A stretch of DNA of 64,000 nt from Poa pratensis (GCA_947311845.1 CAMZMU010000117.1:75896059-75960058); one strand, 5' to 3'; counted from the stretch's first letter, positions 9,797 to 21,843 are shown. Notes: generated by a model not told the origin, from the letters alone. Translations and numbers: made by a program.

Positions 9797-11060
9797 TTAA
9801 ATCTTTCGCCGAGCTCCTCCGATCATACAGTTCCGTGGCGGCCGGCGAAGAAGAAAGGGGACAGGACAGGCTGCATGGCCGGAATCCGCCGATCCAGGGG
9901 AACGAGACTCAATCTTAGGTTTATCTCGCCGATCCCATCCACCGAGACGCGAGAACATGTTACATATGTGAGAGGTGGAAGGTGGGGGTTGAACCTGGAG
10001 GAGGAGAAGAAGCGAGGCTCGCGGCATGGCGTTGGTTAGCCCCACAGCGCGAGAAGCGAGGCAGCACAACAGGCTCACACCCTCGTGACCTCATCGGACG
10101 GCGGCGGCGGAGGTGGTGTGGCATGAGCTGAGATGTGGCACTCCCACATATGCGCTAGCGCCGCCATGTGTATACCCACATCTAGCGCCAACACCGCTAT
10201 GCTTCCTCCCACAACTGTGTCGGCGCCACCATGTCTGCTCCCTCCTACGTGCCACTTCCGAATCTCGCTCATGGCTTGGCATCGACTAACCTTTGTTGTG
10301 ATCAAAAGATCCTCTCTCTTAACAAGTCCAGTTTCGAATGCCTCCGCAAGCGCATCGCCAACTTCAGCCTCGTTTTGGTAGTCAGCTGCAAGACCAGACA
10401 GCAGAACCGGTCAGTAGTAAATCATCATTGTGTAATCTCCAAAAACTGATAAACCCGTAACAACATTCACGAATAAATCTACCAGGTTTTAACAAAAAAA
10501 TTATCAGATTGTTTAGACGGAACTACCAGGTTATTTTGACACGGTTATCAGAATTTTGCTATGGCAAACTATCAGGTTATACATCAAACCAATTCGTTCA
10601 CCGATAACTATTATGTTTCAACAAAATAATTATCAGATTACCTGATTATTTAGACACAATTATCAGATTAAATAGACACTATAACAAGTTTTTTTTTGCC
10701 ATGCCAAACTAAGAGGTCATACATCAAACCAATTTATTCACACGAATAACTACTAGATTTGAACAGAGCAATTACCAGAATTTTCCCACCTAGCTATCAG
10801 AATATTCACACCGCTAGCAATCCAAGTATCTAATCGAACAACCAAAAATGGTATAGCAGCAGCAAGGAATTTCCAGTACAGAGAAACTTGATGCTAGGTT
10901 TATCTTGGCGATCCCGTCCGTTGAGACGCAATAACAAGTACATAGATGAGAGGCGAATGGTGGGGGTTGAACCTGGAGCATGAGAGGAAGACAATGAACT
11001 AGCTGGTGAGGCTCGCCAGTTAGCCCCAGCGTCGAGAGCACTCGACGGTGACAACCTCCT
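9797..11060. repeat. Internally duplicated GC/AT mosaic
   Basis: Segment 9905-10030 (CTTAGGTTTATCTCGCCGAT to GGTTAGCCCCACAGC) recurs in diverged form at 10890-11045 in the same orientation. Between them, 10500-10800 contains two AT-rich copies of about 175 bp, each with CATCAAACCAATT and several TTATCAG motifs. No convincing gene. The arrangement looks like duplication inside a larger unidentified transposon. Confidence 0.5.
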
Positions 11061-11161
11061 CCTCGAGCTCGATGGCAGCGCTGCCCCGCTGCGCACTCGG
11101 TGGCACCCTCCATGCTGCATGGTCGGCGGCGGCGTCAGCTCGCTAGGGACGGAAGCGGGAA

Positions 11162-11400
11162 GCCTCCTCCTCGCGCTAGTCGGCGGCGGACTGGTGGAGC
11201 CCTCCCCGCGTGGCGCCTCCTCCTCGCGCTCGTCGGCGGCGCACATGCGGAGCCCTCCCCGCATCGCGCCTCCTCCTCGTGCTCGTCGGCGGCGGACTGG
11301 CGGAGCCCTCCCCGCGTCGCGCCTCCTGCTCGCGCTCGTCGGCGGTGGAGGCCTCCTATCCGTCGCGCCTCCTCCTCGTGCGTGTCGGCGACGGGAGCGA
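11162..11400 (+). repeat. GC-rich minisatellite, unit about 52 bp
   Basis: About four and a half copies of a unit starting GCCTCCTCCTCGCGCTCGTC and ending GGAGCCCTCCCCGCGTCGC, with starts near 11162, 11213, 11265, 11317 and 11366. Open frames in all phases are by-products of the composition. Confidence 0.75.
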
Positions 11401-11565
11401 TGCTCTCCTGTGGGGAATTTTGAGAAAGAAAATTAGTGGACAGGAAGAGTGAGTGAGTGGATAAGAACGAGGGGATGGTTGTGAGCGTGCGATGCCCTTT
11501 CACGAATCCCGAGGCACCCGCCGCCCGCCGAGCGAACGGTGCGGCGCCTACATGTAGATTTCCCC

Positions 11566-11811
11566 AAGAATCATACCTCGTCTACAATAGAGGATTGCAC
11601 GGTGTCATGTTACGGAATCAAGATTCTACTCACCAACCATAGGCTCTACATCAAAAGCTTCGAAAGCAAGATTATTGGGTTGGATTTTATGTCCTCGATT
11701 CTCTCAGTGATCGAGCTTCCGGAACAGGTTCACCGCAAGCATATCCTCAGGCTGTCGCAGGCAGATAATACCGGGTTTAATCTGGTTCATGTAAAAGAAC
11801 TTGAGCTCCGC
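11566..11811 (+). pseudogene. F-box pseudogene, part 1 of a split copy
   Basis: Closely matches 41093-41339 downstream (about 246 bp, same orientation). It encodes VSCYGIKILLTNHRLYIKSF and so on, part of the beta-rich domain that follows the F-box in a grass F-box family. The match stops at GAGCTCCGC. Its natural continuation reappears at 18352, so one ancestral copy now lies in two pieces about 6.5 kb apart. Not functional. Confidence 0.75.
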
Positions 11812-11963
11812 ATAAAAAGTGAAAATCAAATTTTGACTCAAACCCACACAAATTTAAATCCTGCAGCACCAGACGGCTCGAGATTTCGATCTGGCCACAA
11901 ACACTCCATGGGCATAAAAAGTGGAAATCGAATCTTGACTTAAGCCTATACAAATTCAAACTC
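11811..11963 (+). repeat. Direct repeat of about 52 bp, spaced 101 bp
   Basis: CATAAAAAGTG at 11811 and 11912 each starts a diverged 52-bp copy that continues through a TTGACT core to ACAAATT. It starts exactly where the F-box fragment ends, so it marks the breakpoint. Confidence 0.6.
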
Positions 11964-12327
11964 TACGGCGCCTACGCGGTGGCTCCTTCTCTGCAGCGGG
12001 CTCTGGCGCCGCGTAGGCACACGCTGTAGCTTCGGCTGTGGCATTTTTTGCCAGGGCGGCCTCGTACTCGCCTCTAATGGTGCGGCCGGGTTCTGACCAG
12101 AACCTTGTTCGCTCCTCGGCGTCATCGTCTGGCGGTGGTTGCTCTCCGTCAAATCGGCAGAGCGCCTTCCGTCGCTCCTCGCTGGTATACGTGATCCAGT
12201 ATGGGCTGTGGTAGAATGGGTCGTTGGCCTTGGATACAGGCGCCACCGGCACCCCGCCCAAGCTTAAGACAAAGCCGTTAGGCACCCTTGCCTTGGGCGG
12301 GCACAGGATGCCGTGCTCGGCGAACAC
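11946..12327 (-). pseudogene. Captured hypothetical-protein fragment
   Basis: A 123-residue frame begins FAEHGILCPPKARVPNGFVL and continues SLGGVPVAPV, ending in a basic run PPRRRRRV. Fragments of this kind (a short P-rich VPNGFxLSxGGVPVxPV core) are familiar as repeated hypothetical proteins in Triticeae transposons, comparable with the piece at 5740-6110. I know of no established function. No intron or promoter is convincing; the upstream reading contains a stop. It is possibly a transposon-amplified gene piece rather than a host gene. Confidence 0.45.
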
Positions 12328-12469
12328 TTTGGCTTCGTGTCAGTTCAGCCAATTTATGTTCACGTCCATGGCAGTGTGGCCTGCGAAGGGGAGAGAACGA
12401 GGAAGAAAGACAAGGAGAATAAAGGCTAGCAGCGTGATACGACTGTTTATATGCACCGGAAGTAGGGTC

Positions 12470-12645
12470 GGCACTTAGGAAGCCGGGACCACTACATAGC
12501 TGGCTGTCTGGAACGACGGCATCGGTTAAAGCTAGCGCCGGCGCTTAGGAAGCCGGGGTTACTGCACAACTGGCTGCCTCGAACGCCGGCGTCGTTTAAA
12601 GTTGACGACGGCGCTTGGGAAGCTGGGATCGTGGTGTCCACCCAA
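12470..12645 (+). repeat. 70-bp tandem repeat, 2.5 copies
   Basis: Units begin GGCGCTTAGGAAGCCGGG-like at 12470, 12540 and 12610, an exact 70-bp period with about 75 percent similarity by eye. It sits between the captured fragment and the Stowaway cluster. Confidence 0.7.
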
Positions 12646-12757
12646 AGCAGCGCTAGATCCATTTTCATCCTCGAACATGCTCCCTTCCGAGCCAACCGTT
12701 CGTTCGTCTAACGGATGCATTGTATGGAAGACAAACTTTGCGCACGTATATCTACTA

Positions 12758-12838
12758 CTCCCTCCGTTCGGAAAAAATGTCACAAAAATGAACTATAGAT
12801 AGACCATTTTTGTGACATCCTTTTCCGAACGGAGTGAG
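12758..12838 (+). mobile_element. Stowaway MITE (81 bp)
   Basis: Starts CTCCCTCCGTTCGGAAAA, ends with the inverse, folds into a hairpin, and is flanked by TA on both sides. This is the Tc1/mariner-derived Stowaway type common in cereals. Confidence 0.9.
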
Positions 12839-12992
12839 TACAAGTTAATCTGCACGCACAAACAATCCATAGCACCGAGCAAGTGTACCGTTCATATATC
12901 CGACTATAATAAAGCTCGTGAGTTTCTCGGTTCCACAACGTTTCAGTTGTCGCCATCACCTTTTCAAAGCTCTTTCCACAGTCCAACATGTA

Positions 12993-13078
12993 CTCCCTCC
13001 GTTCTGAATTAATTGACTCAGATTTAGTAGTTGTATTCAACTACTAAATCTGAGTCAATTAATTCAGAACGGAGGGAG
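12993..13078 (+). mobile_element. Stowaway MITE, perfect 41-bp-arm hairpin
   Basis: CTCCCTCCGTTCTGAATT to CAGAACGGAGGGAG: arms of 41 bp without a mismatch around a 4-base loop (TATT), flanked by TA. Perfect complementarity implies a young copy, or one kept perfect by gene conversion. Confidence 0.95.
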
Positions 13079-13346
13079 TACGTGGCAGTTTTTTATTTGC
13101 TGATGTATTTGGGCCTAGAACGTTTTTTTCTAGACCCTGAAAAGCCTCACTATAGCCCTGAAAAACTCGTTCAGTCAGCCCTGCGTAGCCCATTTTCCAG
13201 CCTCTTTTGCCACCGCCAGCTCCTCATACCAACCGGTGCCATCCGGGGGGGGGGGCATGTGACCGGGGCTTCCACCCATTTCAGCTGCCTGCAGCCGGTT
13301 CCTTGCTGCTGCCATGCAAACAAGAATATTATAACTAAAACTAATA

Positions 13347-13469
13347 CTCCCTCCGATCCATATTAGTGGGCACAACTTTGTCTAGATACACATGTATCTA
13401 GTCTAAATACTTAACTAGATACATATGAATTTAGACAAATCTATGCCCACTAATATGGATCGGAGGGAG
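13347..13469 (+). mobile_element. Stowaway MITE (123 bp)
   Basis: CTCCCTCCGATCCATATTAG inverted at the other end, with TA duplications at 13345-13346 and 13470-13471. The centre, with repeated TAGATACA, is less well paired than the arms. Confidence 0.95.
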
Positions 13470-13471
13470 TA

Positions 13472-16400
13472 GCATAATTAATTAGATCTTTTGTATCGAT
13501 TTGCATCTATACTGATCCAAAGATCAAACATAAATCGCTGAAAAAAATTGATTGAAATGTCAATACAAGGAAAGAATATTGATTCAGTTGTAGAAAAAGG
13601 AGGTAACAGTAAATCAATTAATTGCTCGGACAAAATCATACTGGTTCATCAAATATCATAGATTCAACTACAAAGAAAGGGAAGGAAACAAATTCAATTC
13701 AATTCCATAAAATAGGAAGAAAATGAAAAATATTAATGAAGTGTTAATGGTGCGCTGCCAACGCTGATGGTCACCTCTTACCAATCTTTTGCACAAGTCG
13801 GCGCTAGGACTAACAAGCCATGCACCATGTGCCAACCATCGGCCCTCCCTGATGCACCCATCGTCACATCGTGGACCTCGAGCCAGAACAGAAACCTACC
13901 TTGACATGTGAGAGCAGAGTAACGCGGCGACCGACGAAGATACATTGGGCCGAACTATCCCTCCAACTCCAAGGCACCGTGCATGAGCACACACAAACAC
14001 ACCAACACGATCACCCGTGTGCGACGGCGGTGGCAGTGTATAAACTGTATGAGCGCGACCACACATATGTGGCGGCACCTTGCATGCACACCAGCACAAC
14101 CGAGCCAAGTATTATATAACCACGACATGTGCACCATGTAATTTTCATAGTGCAACCTCTTTCGAGAAGTGTACTACTTGTTTCAGTTCTAAATGATCCA
14201 TGCGGTTACCAATTTTATGAAGGAGCAAATCCCTCGAAATAATGAGTGAGCAAACTCCTACTCAGGCAGCTAACTCAATTTGTTAACAGACAGAGAAATG
14301 ACAGACGCAAAATTTTGTACTGATTGTATAGGTACTTCTAAATCCATAGTTTCATATAATTACCAATGCCTATTAAGGAGTAAATAGCAGGCAGCTCAAG
14401 TTAAAATAACGGTGCAGAGGCAAGAAGTAAAGCAACCGTCTGCAAGAAAGACCAACGAGAGATCAAAAGATACAAAATCTTTTATTCGCGCCAAGGCTGA
14501 CCTGCTCAGTTCGATCAAGCTGGATGGCCGGCCTTTATTCCCCTTTTGTTCCGCCATGCCATGGGCCTCTCGTCCCCTACACGCCACCACAGAGAGGGGC
14601 AGGAGATCAAGGACGAGCATGGGCGGCGGCGCGTGCTGCATTCTCTAAAGGTGTCCCCGACATCTGTGGGCTGTGGCAATAAAACTCAACTCTTACTTTT
14701 GTCCTCCTGGCTGAAGCCATGTAGAGCTCCACCTATTTCGGAGAGTCGCAAATAAATTAGAGCTATGCCTTTGCAGACTAAAGAGTGAGATTAAGACTAA
14801 TTTTGCTGCCTAAGCAGAACCGAGGAATATGAGAGGTGAAGAAAAAAGACATACCGATGTCTTCGCCTGTTGCATGCTACCATGGCAGACTGGGCGGGGT
14901 GCTTGGTGAAGACACAACTGGAGAACCGCGGTGGCGCATTGGTAGCGGCGACAGTGGAATAACTCGGCCCATGCGGCCAAACGGTCGCCGTCCGCAGTAG
15001 TAGCACCACCGTGCCACCCATCTTCGAAGCGACATCACTCTACGCGCGGCCACACCGCATCGTCAATTGGTCCTGGTGTCGTATTGGCACAAGATCAAAT
15101 GGTGGCCGGCTGGCCGCCGCTGCGGCCCATGACCACCCGACGCGAGGCGGACAAGCCACCATCCGCATGGCGCAGAAGCGCCAGAGCGGGCGGGTGCCAT
15201 CCAATCTGAGCGGCAGAGCGCCCCGGGCGAGGCCCGTACCTCAACCAGCATCATCCCGGTGGGCAATCCCCAGCCTCCCTCCTCTCCCGCCCACTTATGT
15301 TGACAGAACGTGGTATCTTGTGGTGGCGCCCCTTCAGTCATCAGTCGATGACGCCGCCGATTGAAGGATGCAGGGCGACGATCCAATCGGTTGGGGCGCA
15401 GACGGCGGCGCGTGGATGGTCCGCGAGATCGAAATCGCCGGCCTCGCACGCAGGCAGCGGAAGTTTTTGGGGCTGCCGACGCTCGCTAAGGGCTCAGGCG
15501 GCAGAGGGCACAGGAGAGAACTAGGTGGTGGGGCGGTGGCGAACTGGCGATTTGTGGCGGAGACACTGAAGAACAGCAGGCATGTGACTTCACTGAGATG
15601 AGGGGAATAGATAAGATTCGTGTGCTTGCGCGTGACATGTGTGTGACCTGGTGTGTGCGTGTTGTACTGAGCAAAGCCCAAGTGGCCAACCGTGTTGTTT
15701 TGTGTTGTATATATATGGTGCACATCTTTACTCACATTCAAATCTTTACTTACAAAACAGCCAATAACATGTGTGTTTTTGTGGTCTCGTTTCGGAGGTT
15801 TTTTTTTCAGAATTTTTCAAACGAAGATAGTGTTTCGACTATTTTTTTCACTTGACAAAAGGGATATATTCATATTTATTTAAAATAAATTATTGAACTA
15901 ATAAATATATATTTTGGGGGAGATGGGTACATTTGCATGTGATTTCTGTGCGAGTTTACTATGTGTTATTTTGGACGTGTGTCTAAGAAAAAAGTTTAAT
16001 TGTATGCATGAGATGATTGTATTAAAATTAATTATCCATCAAAAACTGAACTTAAAGTGGAGATTACAAAAATTGATGGTACATCATTTAAATTTAACTC
16101 AATACCAGTTATTCCGAACTAAAGAGCACGATCAAGGGCACATCAAATGTAAACTATTAATTTGATTTCTAGAAGTATAGTTTGCTGAAACAAACAAACT
16201 ATCGAGTTTGAATAGTACAAATGGGTACTTCTATCTTTGTACTAAACTAAAACTTGATCTCTTATGATGATGTATATCCAATTTTAATTCCCACGAATCT
16301 CTAGAATACGATGGATCGATGGCTCACAAGTAAAAGCAAGTTTATAAGAAAAAACCAGCCATGGAATTTTGAGGTTCATGCGTAAAATCTCCAAAATAAT

Positions 16401-17550
16401 ATGCAATGCCCTTTGATAATGAATACCAAAGAAACGGTTAATATGTCATGCAGGCTACTTTAAATTTTGGAGAATGAAAGAAATATCATGGTTTTGTATC
16501 CTCTAGCAGGACACCAACAGTGGCAACTGAAATTAACTAGGTAACCATTTGATCCTTTTAATATTTCAACCTTACTATGTTTGTTGTTAATCATTGTAGT
16601 CAACTACCCAAATGTAAATAGGTAAACTATCATGCAATATAGAACCATAATCTGAATAGTACCTAATATTCAAGTATCTTCATTTTTTAAAACAGAGTCA
16701 AAGCTCGGCCTAATTTGATGATAAAGAATAAGTAAATAAGAGAATACATAGTATAAAATGCTCTGCCCAAGCCACCACTCTGAAAAATACATATGCCACA
16801 TCAACTTGTTACAAGGAGATGCGGCACTACAATCTCGCTATCCACTTGAGCGTCCGGGCAATGCCAGACCACTGACAGAGAAGAGAGAAGCTAAAGATTG
16901 AGTCATCGACAACCAATCAACTAAATCGACATCAGCATCATCATTCGTCATGAGTACGCAAATCAAGTAATGCCATATTTAATTATGTATAGTACATATC
17001 ATGCTCGCAAATCTACTGAAAATATATCAACATCAATTCGGACAAATGCATAGATGTACATTATAGAGTCCTAATCTACCTCCATCCATATGCAACGAGA
17101 CCACAAAAAACGAAAATTACTAAGAACAATTTCCCTAGCACTCAAAGAGTCAAATGCAATAAGAAAAGGCCAAGGGGAACGGAAAAATGAGAAAATTGAG
17201 AGACTTTAGTTCAATTTAAATAAATGATCAATAGAATCAACAAGCACACATTCTTAGCCAATAACGTTACACCTCACCAAGCATGCGTAGAATGACAATT
17301 CCCAATACCACATCAGTACATCACAAAAATATAAACATCATATCAAATAATATTGCAAAGAAACATGATAATATAAGATTAGCCTCGTATGCATAAACAT
17401 ATAATCTACAAGAACGAAATGCAATTAAGTACAATACATGCACAGACAAAGTGTGAAACGATATGAACATGAGATGATAAATTAGAAAAATTGACTAACC
17501 CCTAACATATTTATATGCAAACAAAACACGGGGCAGGATATTATTAATAC
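13472..17550. other. Long unassigned region, probably the body of a Helitron
   Basis: No complete gene. GC-rich islands (13780-14110, 14480-14650, 14870-15600) alternate with very AT-rich DNA (15720-17550), the kind of exon-versus-intron texture seen in gene-capturing Helitrons. The 3' terminus at 17561-17594 supports this. No 5' TC terminus could be placed, so the left boundary is unknown. Confidence 0.35.
14855..15716 (-). pseudogene. Possible captured first exon with promoter
   Basis: On the minus strand a TATA-like CATATATATAC (about 15708-15718) precedes a GC-rich stretch that ends in a clean donor, ATCG|GTATGTC, near 14853. A pyrimidine-rich acceptor TTTCTTGCAG lies further left near 14447. 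The encoded frames (for example FRCLRARPAISISRTIHAPP around 15400) are not recognised. This is what a gene fragment captured with its promoter would look like, but the evidence is weak. Confidence 0.25.
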
Positions 17551-17560
17551 ATTAACTACG

Positions 17561-17594
17561 GGCGCGGCGTGCCGCCGCGCCTAGGCCTACTAGT
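17561..17594 (+). mobile_element. Helitron 3' terminus (hairpin plus CTAG|T)
   Basis: A perfect 9-bp GC stem, GGCGCGGCG (17561-17569) with CGCCGCGCC (17573-17581) around the 3-base loop TGC, lies 8 bases before CTAG (17590-17593), followed by T. A short GC hairpin just upstream of a CTRR end inserted at A|T is the defining Helitron 3' signature. No Rep/helicase is present, so the element would be non-autonomous. Confidence 0.6.
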
Positions 17595-17925
17595 ATCTTA
17601 CAAGACCAAGCATCGGTGAAACAACCGCGACCATAGAGAGGCTTCATCAATGTAGATCAGAAATGGAGCATCGTCTTCCACGAGCGTCCCTAGTGAGATT
17701 AAAATGGATGCCCATGTAGGATCGGCCACTTAAAATAGGCCACGTAGTATAAATTCATGATAAAAAAGAATAGGAAAAAGTAAATACATATACTGGAATT
17801 GCCATCAAACGGATAAACTGTTCATCCACATAGACTCCACAATGGCCACAACACAACTGTGAGATGAAAATGGATCGGCCATATAGGATCCATAGAGAAG
17901 CCACGACGTTATCCAATTTGTCGCC

Positions 17926-18189
17926 CTATTCCTCATCATCAGAGATGACGATCACCTCCAGCGGCACTTTAGCAAGTACCTCTTTATCCTTTCCATTAGC
18001 GCCGTCGAGCGACTTGGGCCTCTTCGCTGCACTCGGCTTTTCCGGCCGGCTCCTGAGGCAATCCTGCTCCTCCTTTGCGTACTCCACCAACGTAGATCTC
18101 GTAAAGGAGCTGGAAGATCGGTTCGCCTGGGCAGAGGCAACGCCAACACCACAGCACACACCACCGGAGTAACCTCCTCCGCCTAACAC
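17926..18189 (-). pseudogene. Small acidic-tailed gene fragment
   Basis: An 87-residue minus-strand frame ends EVIVISDDEE, a hydrophobic run followed by acidic residues as in SUMO-interacting motifs. Upstream it has KRPKSLDGANGKD and a glycine/valine-rich start. The end codon is well placed, but I do not recognise the protein and the upstream exons are not evident. It might be the last exon of a captured gene. Confidence 0.25.
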
Positions 18190-18351
18190 AGGCGCACGCC
18201 CCAGGGCTGGCTCACATCGTACGCATCACGAAGTAGAACCAGAGGAAACCAACGGCGCGGCCCTCCCAGAACCTATGTTGTATTTCCTTCCCGCGCACAC
18301 TACTACTCTGCAATAGAACAACCAAGTGAGACGTCAACAAATCGCCAATGT

Positions 18352-19239
18352 TGGATGGCGACTGGTTGTTAGTGCATACCATTTGTCTGTGCGAGGTGTC
18401 TGCAAATTTGAGGATGCCAATTCCGGTTCCTGAGAATGTACAAAATTCGATTGTCAAGTTGCACGCGGTTGGGGACAATGCGATGTTCGTGTTCTTGGAG
18501 ATATGCAGAACTGTCATCTACTTGGACATTATGAGCAGGGCGTCGCAGAAGGTATACACATTGGCACCGGATGAGGGAGACTTCTTTAGTATCCATCCTT
18601 TTGTGATTATCTGGCCTCCTACTTTCCCCTGCCATCAGAGGAAGACTGGACCAAAGGGAACGATGGAGCCAGCGAGCTAGGGGATGCCTCTGCTTTGAGG
18701 CCCGCGGTGGTCGAGGTAATATATACACTGGGGTGTTTCTTTCTTTGCTTAATCGCAATCAATACAACTTCTAAGTTATGACCATGCATTTTATTTGTAT
18801 GCTACAGATGGCTTGCGACAAGCATCGGCATATTATGTAAAAAAGAACTGCTAGCCAGTCTGTTGTTGTGGTTCATCGAGGCATGGGACGAGAAGAGCAA
18901 ACAAATGTGAGAGGATGACGGCGATGAGGAGTAGCGCAACTCTACACTGCAGGATCAATCTCTTGATTATTAGCTTGAAGGCACTACACATTTTGTTGAC
19001 TGACATTGCTGTGCTTGCTTTGCGCAATGGAGTTTCAACAGAAGTGACCTTTCGTATTGAATTTCTCTGACTTTATTTGTTTATTTGTCACTTTTGATCA
19101 CTTTATTTGTTTCGTAAGAAATCCTAACAATTGCCATGCCAGGTGCTAATTCCGGTATATGTATGTGCTAGCGTTACAAATTCAGTTTTTCAAAACTTTG
19201 AGAAAGGAGTAAGGTCCATTTCAGCAGTATTCTAGCAAT
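18352..19239 (+). pseudogene. F-box pseudogene, part 2 of the split copy
   Basis: Near-identical to 41376-42263, with equal length (888 bp) and only scattered substitutions. It covers the C-terminal coding part (DWLLVHTICL ... PFVIIWPPTFPCH ... GTMEPAS, stop at 18680) and about 560 bp of 3' non-coding DNA. The coding frame stays open but lacks the F-box and most of the domain, which lie at 11566-11811 or are lost. Both copies end at TTCTAGCAAT. Confidence 0.85.
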
Positions 19240-19370
19240 TTCAGTATATACCCGTAAACTGACAAATAGAAAAAGTTGCAAAAAAAGTGATATATTTAAC
19301 CTGGGAAACCCTTTCGAGAGCACGGCGCGACTCTACATTTAGATCACTTTGACATAAACTAAGAAAAGTG

Positions 19371-21709
19371 TTATATTCCATTATATGAATGGAAAAAACA
19401 CAACAACCTCACGATGCAGGTTATTGGTTCCCATGAACAGAAAGTGTAGATATTAATGAAGCAAAATTCAGCAAATATAGTATATGAATATACATCTGCC
19501 ATCTCTATACTTCTCTGACGCTGAGGTTGTTTTGGAACAAATGTTTCAACTGTGGTATTATAGGAGCATACCACATCACCTTGGCAGGAACCCTCTTCCT
19601 GCGGCGCTCGCCTCAACATCACCAGAGTCATCTCGCCTGATCTTATACCGCAATGCACCGCATACCGGGCATGCATTCAAATTCTCGTACTCCTCACCGC
19701 GGTAGAAGATGCAGTCATTAATGCATGCATGTATCTTCTGCACTTCTAATTCTAGAGGGCAGACAACCTTCTTTGCTTCGTATGTACTGGGGGCAATTCG
19801 TTATCCTTTGGAAGCATATTATTTAATATTTTCAGCAACTTTTCAAATCCCCATTGCAGCAATTCAAGTGTGGTACCCAGCTTTTTTTGGCCATCTTCGT
19901 AATTTGGGTACAACAATTTTTTGTGATCCTCTAACATGCGCTCCAACTTCAACCTCTCGTTTTCACCTTCGCAGTTTATCTGTGCATCAATAATGGCCCG
20001 ACGAAGATCATCATCAGGCTCATCAACAATGGCCTCTTCTTCAGCTTCTTCCCCCATTGTAGTACCACCGTGCTCAGGGAATATAGGATAGTTTTCATCA
20101 TCCTCTTTTTCTTCATTGTCTTCCATTATAACCCCTCTTTCTCCGTGCTTGGTCCAACAATTATATCCAGACATGAAACCGGACTGCAACAGTTGGAAGT
20201 GAAGGGTTCTTGAGGAACAGTAATTCTTCGTATTCTTACAGAAACTACATGGACAACAAATAAAACCATCCCGCTTGTTTGCCTCGGCCACACGGAGAAA
20301 ATTATGCAGGCCATTAATGAACTCGGGACTGCGTCGGTCACCGTAAATCCATTGCCGGCTCATCTGCATTATATAAGCATATAAAAAACCATTATATTAC
20401 ATCATGAATAGAGAACAGACCAAATTAATTAATACAAGTTCGTCACATTAAAATCAAAGTAGAGTAGTGACCAAATGTTATTATTGCAAAAATATATACA
20501 TAAAGTTCATACATATTTCTCATAAAACATACATTAAAACTAACATATAACTATCTAATGCATTTAAATACAACAACAAATGCGATCAAAATCGCAACTA
20601 AGTTAACCATTGATTCGACATCATAATGATATCAAGCCTCTTTATTAATGGTATATTTTCTAATCTTTCTAATCTTTAAGCGCGTTGTATCCATCCTGAT
20701 CTTGTGATCATCGACGACATCCGCAAGATACAACTCCAATTTCATCTTCTCTTCTTCAATTTTTCTTTCAGATCATCGTTTTCTTTTTCAACTAAATTTA
20801 ACTTCTCGACAAGAGGGTCGGTTGGAATTTCCGGTTCACATACCTCCTAGATAAAAATATCTATGTCAAGTGTTGGTCGACATAATTGTCATAAACACGA
20901 AATGAAACAAATAGTTATAAAAGATAATATACCACATCCGAATCATAGACCAGACGAGGGCCGACGGGGACGGATATCAAAACCATGACACTATATAACA
21001 AACAATCATACAAGTAAGAAAATTATACAAGCAATAGCTATGCACCTAAATCATACAAGTAAGAATTTTTTTTAAAAAAAAGATAAAAACAAGAGGCTCA
21101 CCAAGGTGGTGCCGGCGACGGGACGGCGCAGGCGATCGACGGCGGTGAGGACGGGGACGGGGACGGGACAGCACTAAACCCACAGATCATACTTTAATTT
21201 GAGCTTAAATTACATATAGAACAAATAAACTCCCTAACTAGCTTAGGCATTTTATCAAACATCTAGCTAGCACAAGAAATATGAAATGAGCTAAACTAGC
21301 AATGAAATGAGCTAAACTAGCAATGCCGGATGAAGGATGAAGTTGCTAACCCTTGGATAGATGGGGCGCCGCCAATCTTGACAAATCGTGGAAAAAAATG
21401 GGGATGAACTCGAGCTCGGGAGAGGAAACAGAGGAGAAAATGGGGATGAACCCGAGCAGGAAAAATGGAGATGGCTCGGGGCAGAGGGTGATATGTACGA
21501 GGAGGGCTTTAGACCTTTAGTCCCGGTTGGTGAAGGGGCTCGCACTGGCCCTACCCGGCGGCTGCCTGCCGCGATTACCAACTGGGGCTAAAGGTCCCAT
21601 ATGACCCGGGACTGGAGCTGTCCGGCGTCCTAGCCGTTGGAACCGAGACGAATGATCACATTAGTCCCGGTTCCAAATATGGCCGGGAAGATCTGTTTTC
21701 TACTAGTGC
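19371..21709 (-). mobile_element. Truncated autonomous-type CACTA element
   Basis: Its 5' terminus is at 21709, read on the minus strand as CACTAGTAGAAAACAG. Subterminal copies of the TTTAGTCCCGGTT motif lie between 21515 and 21690, and the transposase N-terminus is encoded leftward. The other terminus is not seen: the element disappears near the edge of the F-box duplication at 19240. Between the transposase and the terminus (20370-21500) the DNA is AT-rich and unassigned, apart from a 22-bp direct repeat near 21283-21325. Confidence 0.8.
19484..20369 (-). pseudogene. CACTA (En/Spm) TNP2-type transposase, N-terminal part
   Basis: DDE-superfamily transposase that would bind and cut CACTA ends. 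From 20369 leftward: MSRQWIYGDRRSPEFINGL with CPCSFCKN is the transposase-associated domain (PF13963 type), then an acidic linker. After a stop, other frames continue with STYEAKKVVCPLELEVQKIH, HACINDCIFYRGEEYENLNA, and CPVCGALRYKIRRDD, the start of the TNP2 core. A lost base in the GDVEGERRRK region shifts the frame near 19605, and the catalytic core is absent. Dead by truncation and frameshifts. Confidence 0.9.
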
Positions 21710-21843
21710 GTGAAGCAAACTATGTAAGTCATGGCTTAGCTAGAGTGGGCAGGGTAGAGGGAATAACAGCAGTTTGGCTGCATGATGTTCCTGGAGAGAT
21801 CGCCGATGCGATGATCGCTGATTATCCCCATCCAGACCATTAA
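21710..21843 (+). pseudogene. LINE RNase H C-terminal fragment
   Basis: REANYVSHGLARVGRVEG, a spacer, then AVWLHDVPGEIADAMIADY and a stop. This matches the end of the RNase H domain in plant LINEs (RxANxxAHxLAR ... W ... P ... IxxD). It begins exactly at the CACTA terminus on its left and is followed by 3' UTR-like DNA, so the CACTA element landed in, or deleted into, an old LINE tail. Confidence 0.7.

Noticed and set aside
12780..13040. 86-codon minus-strand frame
   Set aside because: Runs through two Stowaway MITEs, so it is an accident of inverted repeats.
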